A stretch of 7,900 nucleotides of DNA from Prolixibacteraceae bacterium. GTDB taxonomy: Bacteria; Bacteroidota; Bacteroidia; Bacteroidales; Prolixibacteraceae. Position 1 is the first letter of the stretch; the number at the start of each line of letters is the position of its first letter. The notes beneath the pieces are model-generated. The model had not been told where the DNA came from, made no database searches, and saw only the letters and a list, made by a program, of their open reading frames with translations. Positions 6,950 to 7,900 of this stretch are shown here, one piece after another. The position numbers and the translations under genes were made by a program. The stretch is taken from the NCBI GenBank assembly GCA_027858145.1, contig JAQIDF010000066.1:1-7900 (forward strand), read 5' to 3'.

Positions 6950-7900
6950 TTAAAGTTTATATACTTTATCATTGCCTTCTTCAATCATGTTACGCATATC
7001 AACAATCATTTTTGCATGTTGTTGAATATAATCAACATCGTAGGCATTGTGGTTTGTTGTTAATACAACACAATCGGCATCGGCTAAGTTTTTTTCATTT
7101 AAATCAATTGAAGAATAGGTTGATCCTTCATTGGTTTTTACATGAGGGATATGAGGATCGTTGTATATTACAATACCACCTTTATGGGCTACAGAATCCA
7201 TGATTTCAAGAGCCGGCGATTCGCGTTCATCATTGATATTTGGTTTATAAGCCACGCCCAGAAAAAATACTTTACTGCCGTTAACGGCTTTTTTATGTCT
7301 GTTTAGTGCGGTTGATATTTTAATATACATGTAATGCGGCATCCGCATGTTGATATGGCCGGCTGCATGAATCATGCTTAGCTCGAAATTGAACTTTTTG
7401 GCAATGTGTTCAAGGTAAAACGGGTCAAGCGGAATACAATGGCCACCAATGCCCGGTCCAGGGTAAAATGCCTGAAATCCGAATGGTTTTGTTTTGGCTG
7501 CCTCAATAACCTCCCATATATTAATGTCCATTTTTCCGGCAAGCAATGCCAATTCGTTTATCAAACTGATATTTACAAGACGGTATGTGTTTTCCAATAT
7601 TTTTACCATTTCGGCAATGCGTGGCGAACTGACCGCATGTATTGAATCAATTGCTTTTTCGTAAATTGCTTGTCCTATTTTTAAGCCGTCCCCGGTAAGT
7701 GCCCCCAGAACTTTTGGCGTATTACGTGTGTGAAAATTTTTATTGCCCGGGTCAACCCGTTCCGGACTGTATGCCAGCCAAAAATCGTCACCGTGTTTTA
7801 GGCCGCTCTCACGTTCAATAATGGGCAGCATAAATTCTTCGGTAGTAGTGGGATAAGTTGTGCTTTCAAGACTGATAAATGTACCGGCTTTCATGTTTTT
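6950..7900 (-). CDS. wbpA: UDP-N-acetyl-D-glucosamine 6-dehydrogenase, WbpA type (5' end outside window)
   Basis: This is a nucleotide-sugar dehydrogenase that oxidises the C6 hydroxyl of a UDP-hexosamine to a carboxylate with two NAD+, supplying uronic-acid precursors for surface polysaccharide or O-antigen. The frame continues unbroken through the window edge (two more codons, K-N, precede the Met codon at 7894), so that Met is internal. About 316 residues are visible, and family members are about 430, so the N-terminal Rossmann part with its GxGxxG is missing. Numbering from the Met at 7894: E-S-T-T-Y-P at 10-15; K98 and N102 in the K-I-L-E-N-T-Y-R helix; K-P-F-G-F then F-Y-P-G-P-G-I-G-G-H-C-I-P with catalytic Cys153; and G-V-A-Y-K-P-N-I-N-D-E-R-E-S-P at 213-227 in the C-terminal substrate domain. 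The F-Y-P-G-P-G and H-C-I-P-L-D-P-F-Y-L form favours WbpA/TviB over WecC (UDP-ManNAc). The adhesin-like gene follows after 3 bases. No other polysaccharide gene is visible in the window. Confidence 0.92.
   Translation of the reverse strand, partial: KNMKAGTFISLESTTYPTTTEEFMLPIIERESGLKHGDDFWLAYSPERVDPGNKNFHTRNTPKVLGALTGDGLKIGQAIYEKAIDSIHAVSSPRIAEMVKILENTYRLVNISLINELALLAGKMDINIWEVIEAAKTKPFGFQAFYPGPGIGGHCIPLDPFYLEHIAKKFNFELSMIHAAGHINMRMPHYMYIKISTALNRHKKAVNGSKVFFLGVAYKPNINDERESPALEIMDSVAHKGGIVIYNDPHIPHVKTNEGSTYSSIDLNEKNLADADCVVLTTNHNAYDVDYIQQHAKMIVDMRNMIEEGNDKVYKL

Noticed and set aside
7892..7894. ATG at 7894 as the real start of the sugar dehydrogenase.
   Set aside because: The frame continues upstream with no stop to the window edge, and the Met precedes the conserved E-S-T-T-Y-P strand, which lies well inside this family. 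The N-terminal NAD-binding motif must lie outside the window.

Overview
The window is AT-rich, densely coded DNA from a member of the Bacteroidota, probably a marine or anaerobic Bacteroidales/Marinilabiliales-type organism. This rests on the protein families present: a DUF3078 outer-membrane-type protein, a TlpA-like thioredoxin with a long DUF4369/DUF5106-type N-terminal part, a membrane-free PAS hybrid histidine kinase and a WbpA-type sugar dehydrogenase. Start codons are also preceded by A-rich sequence rather than a clear Shine-Dalgarno. The genus cannot be fixed from the sequence alone. There are seven genes, two of them cut by the window edges. I see no RNA gene, insertion sequence, CRISPR array or integrase, and no intergenic gap above about 90 bases.

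Layout. Positions 2-2548 are read on the + strand: the tail of a CYTH-domain protein, a 646-residue secreted DUF3078 protein, and a small SRPBCC/AHSA1-like protein. Gaps are short (43 and 14 bases), so these could be one transcript. The SRPBCC gene converges, with only 9 bases between stop codons, on a long run of - strand genes. In transcription order these are a WbpA-type UDP-N-acetylglucosamine 6-dehydrogenase (5' end outside the window), an exported adhesin-like repeat protein (3-base gap), an exported thioredoxin-fold protein (38-base gap), a hairpin that looks like a weak terminator, and a cytosolic PAS-PAS-HisKA-HATPase-receiver hybrid kinase.

Functionally, the - strand set mixes surface-polysaccharide precursor synthesis with two envelope proteins. 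The kinase follows across a possible terminator and has no membrane segment and no partner regulator in view. The + strand set combines a phosphate-ester-binding-fold protein, an outer-membrane barrel candidate and a small lipid/ligand-binding-fold protein; no shared pathway is evident.

This looks mostly like ordinary chromosomal backbone. I found no convincing new defence, mobile or regulatory system. The most unusual items are an eight-residue tandem repeat in the DUF3078 protein, the regular aromatic-glycine ladder in the adhesin-like protein, and the tight coupling of that gene to the sugar dehydrogenase.
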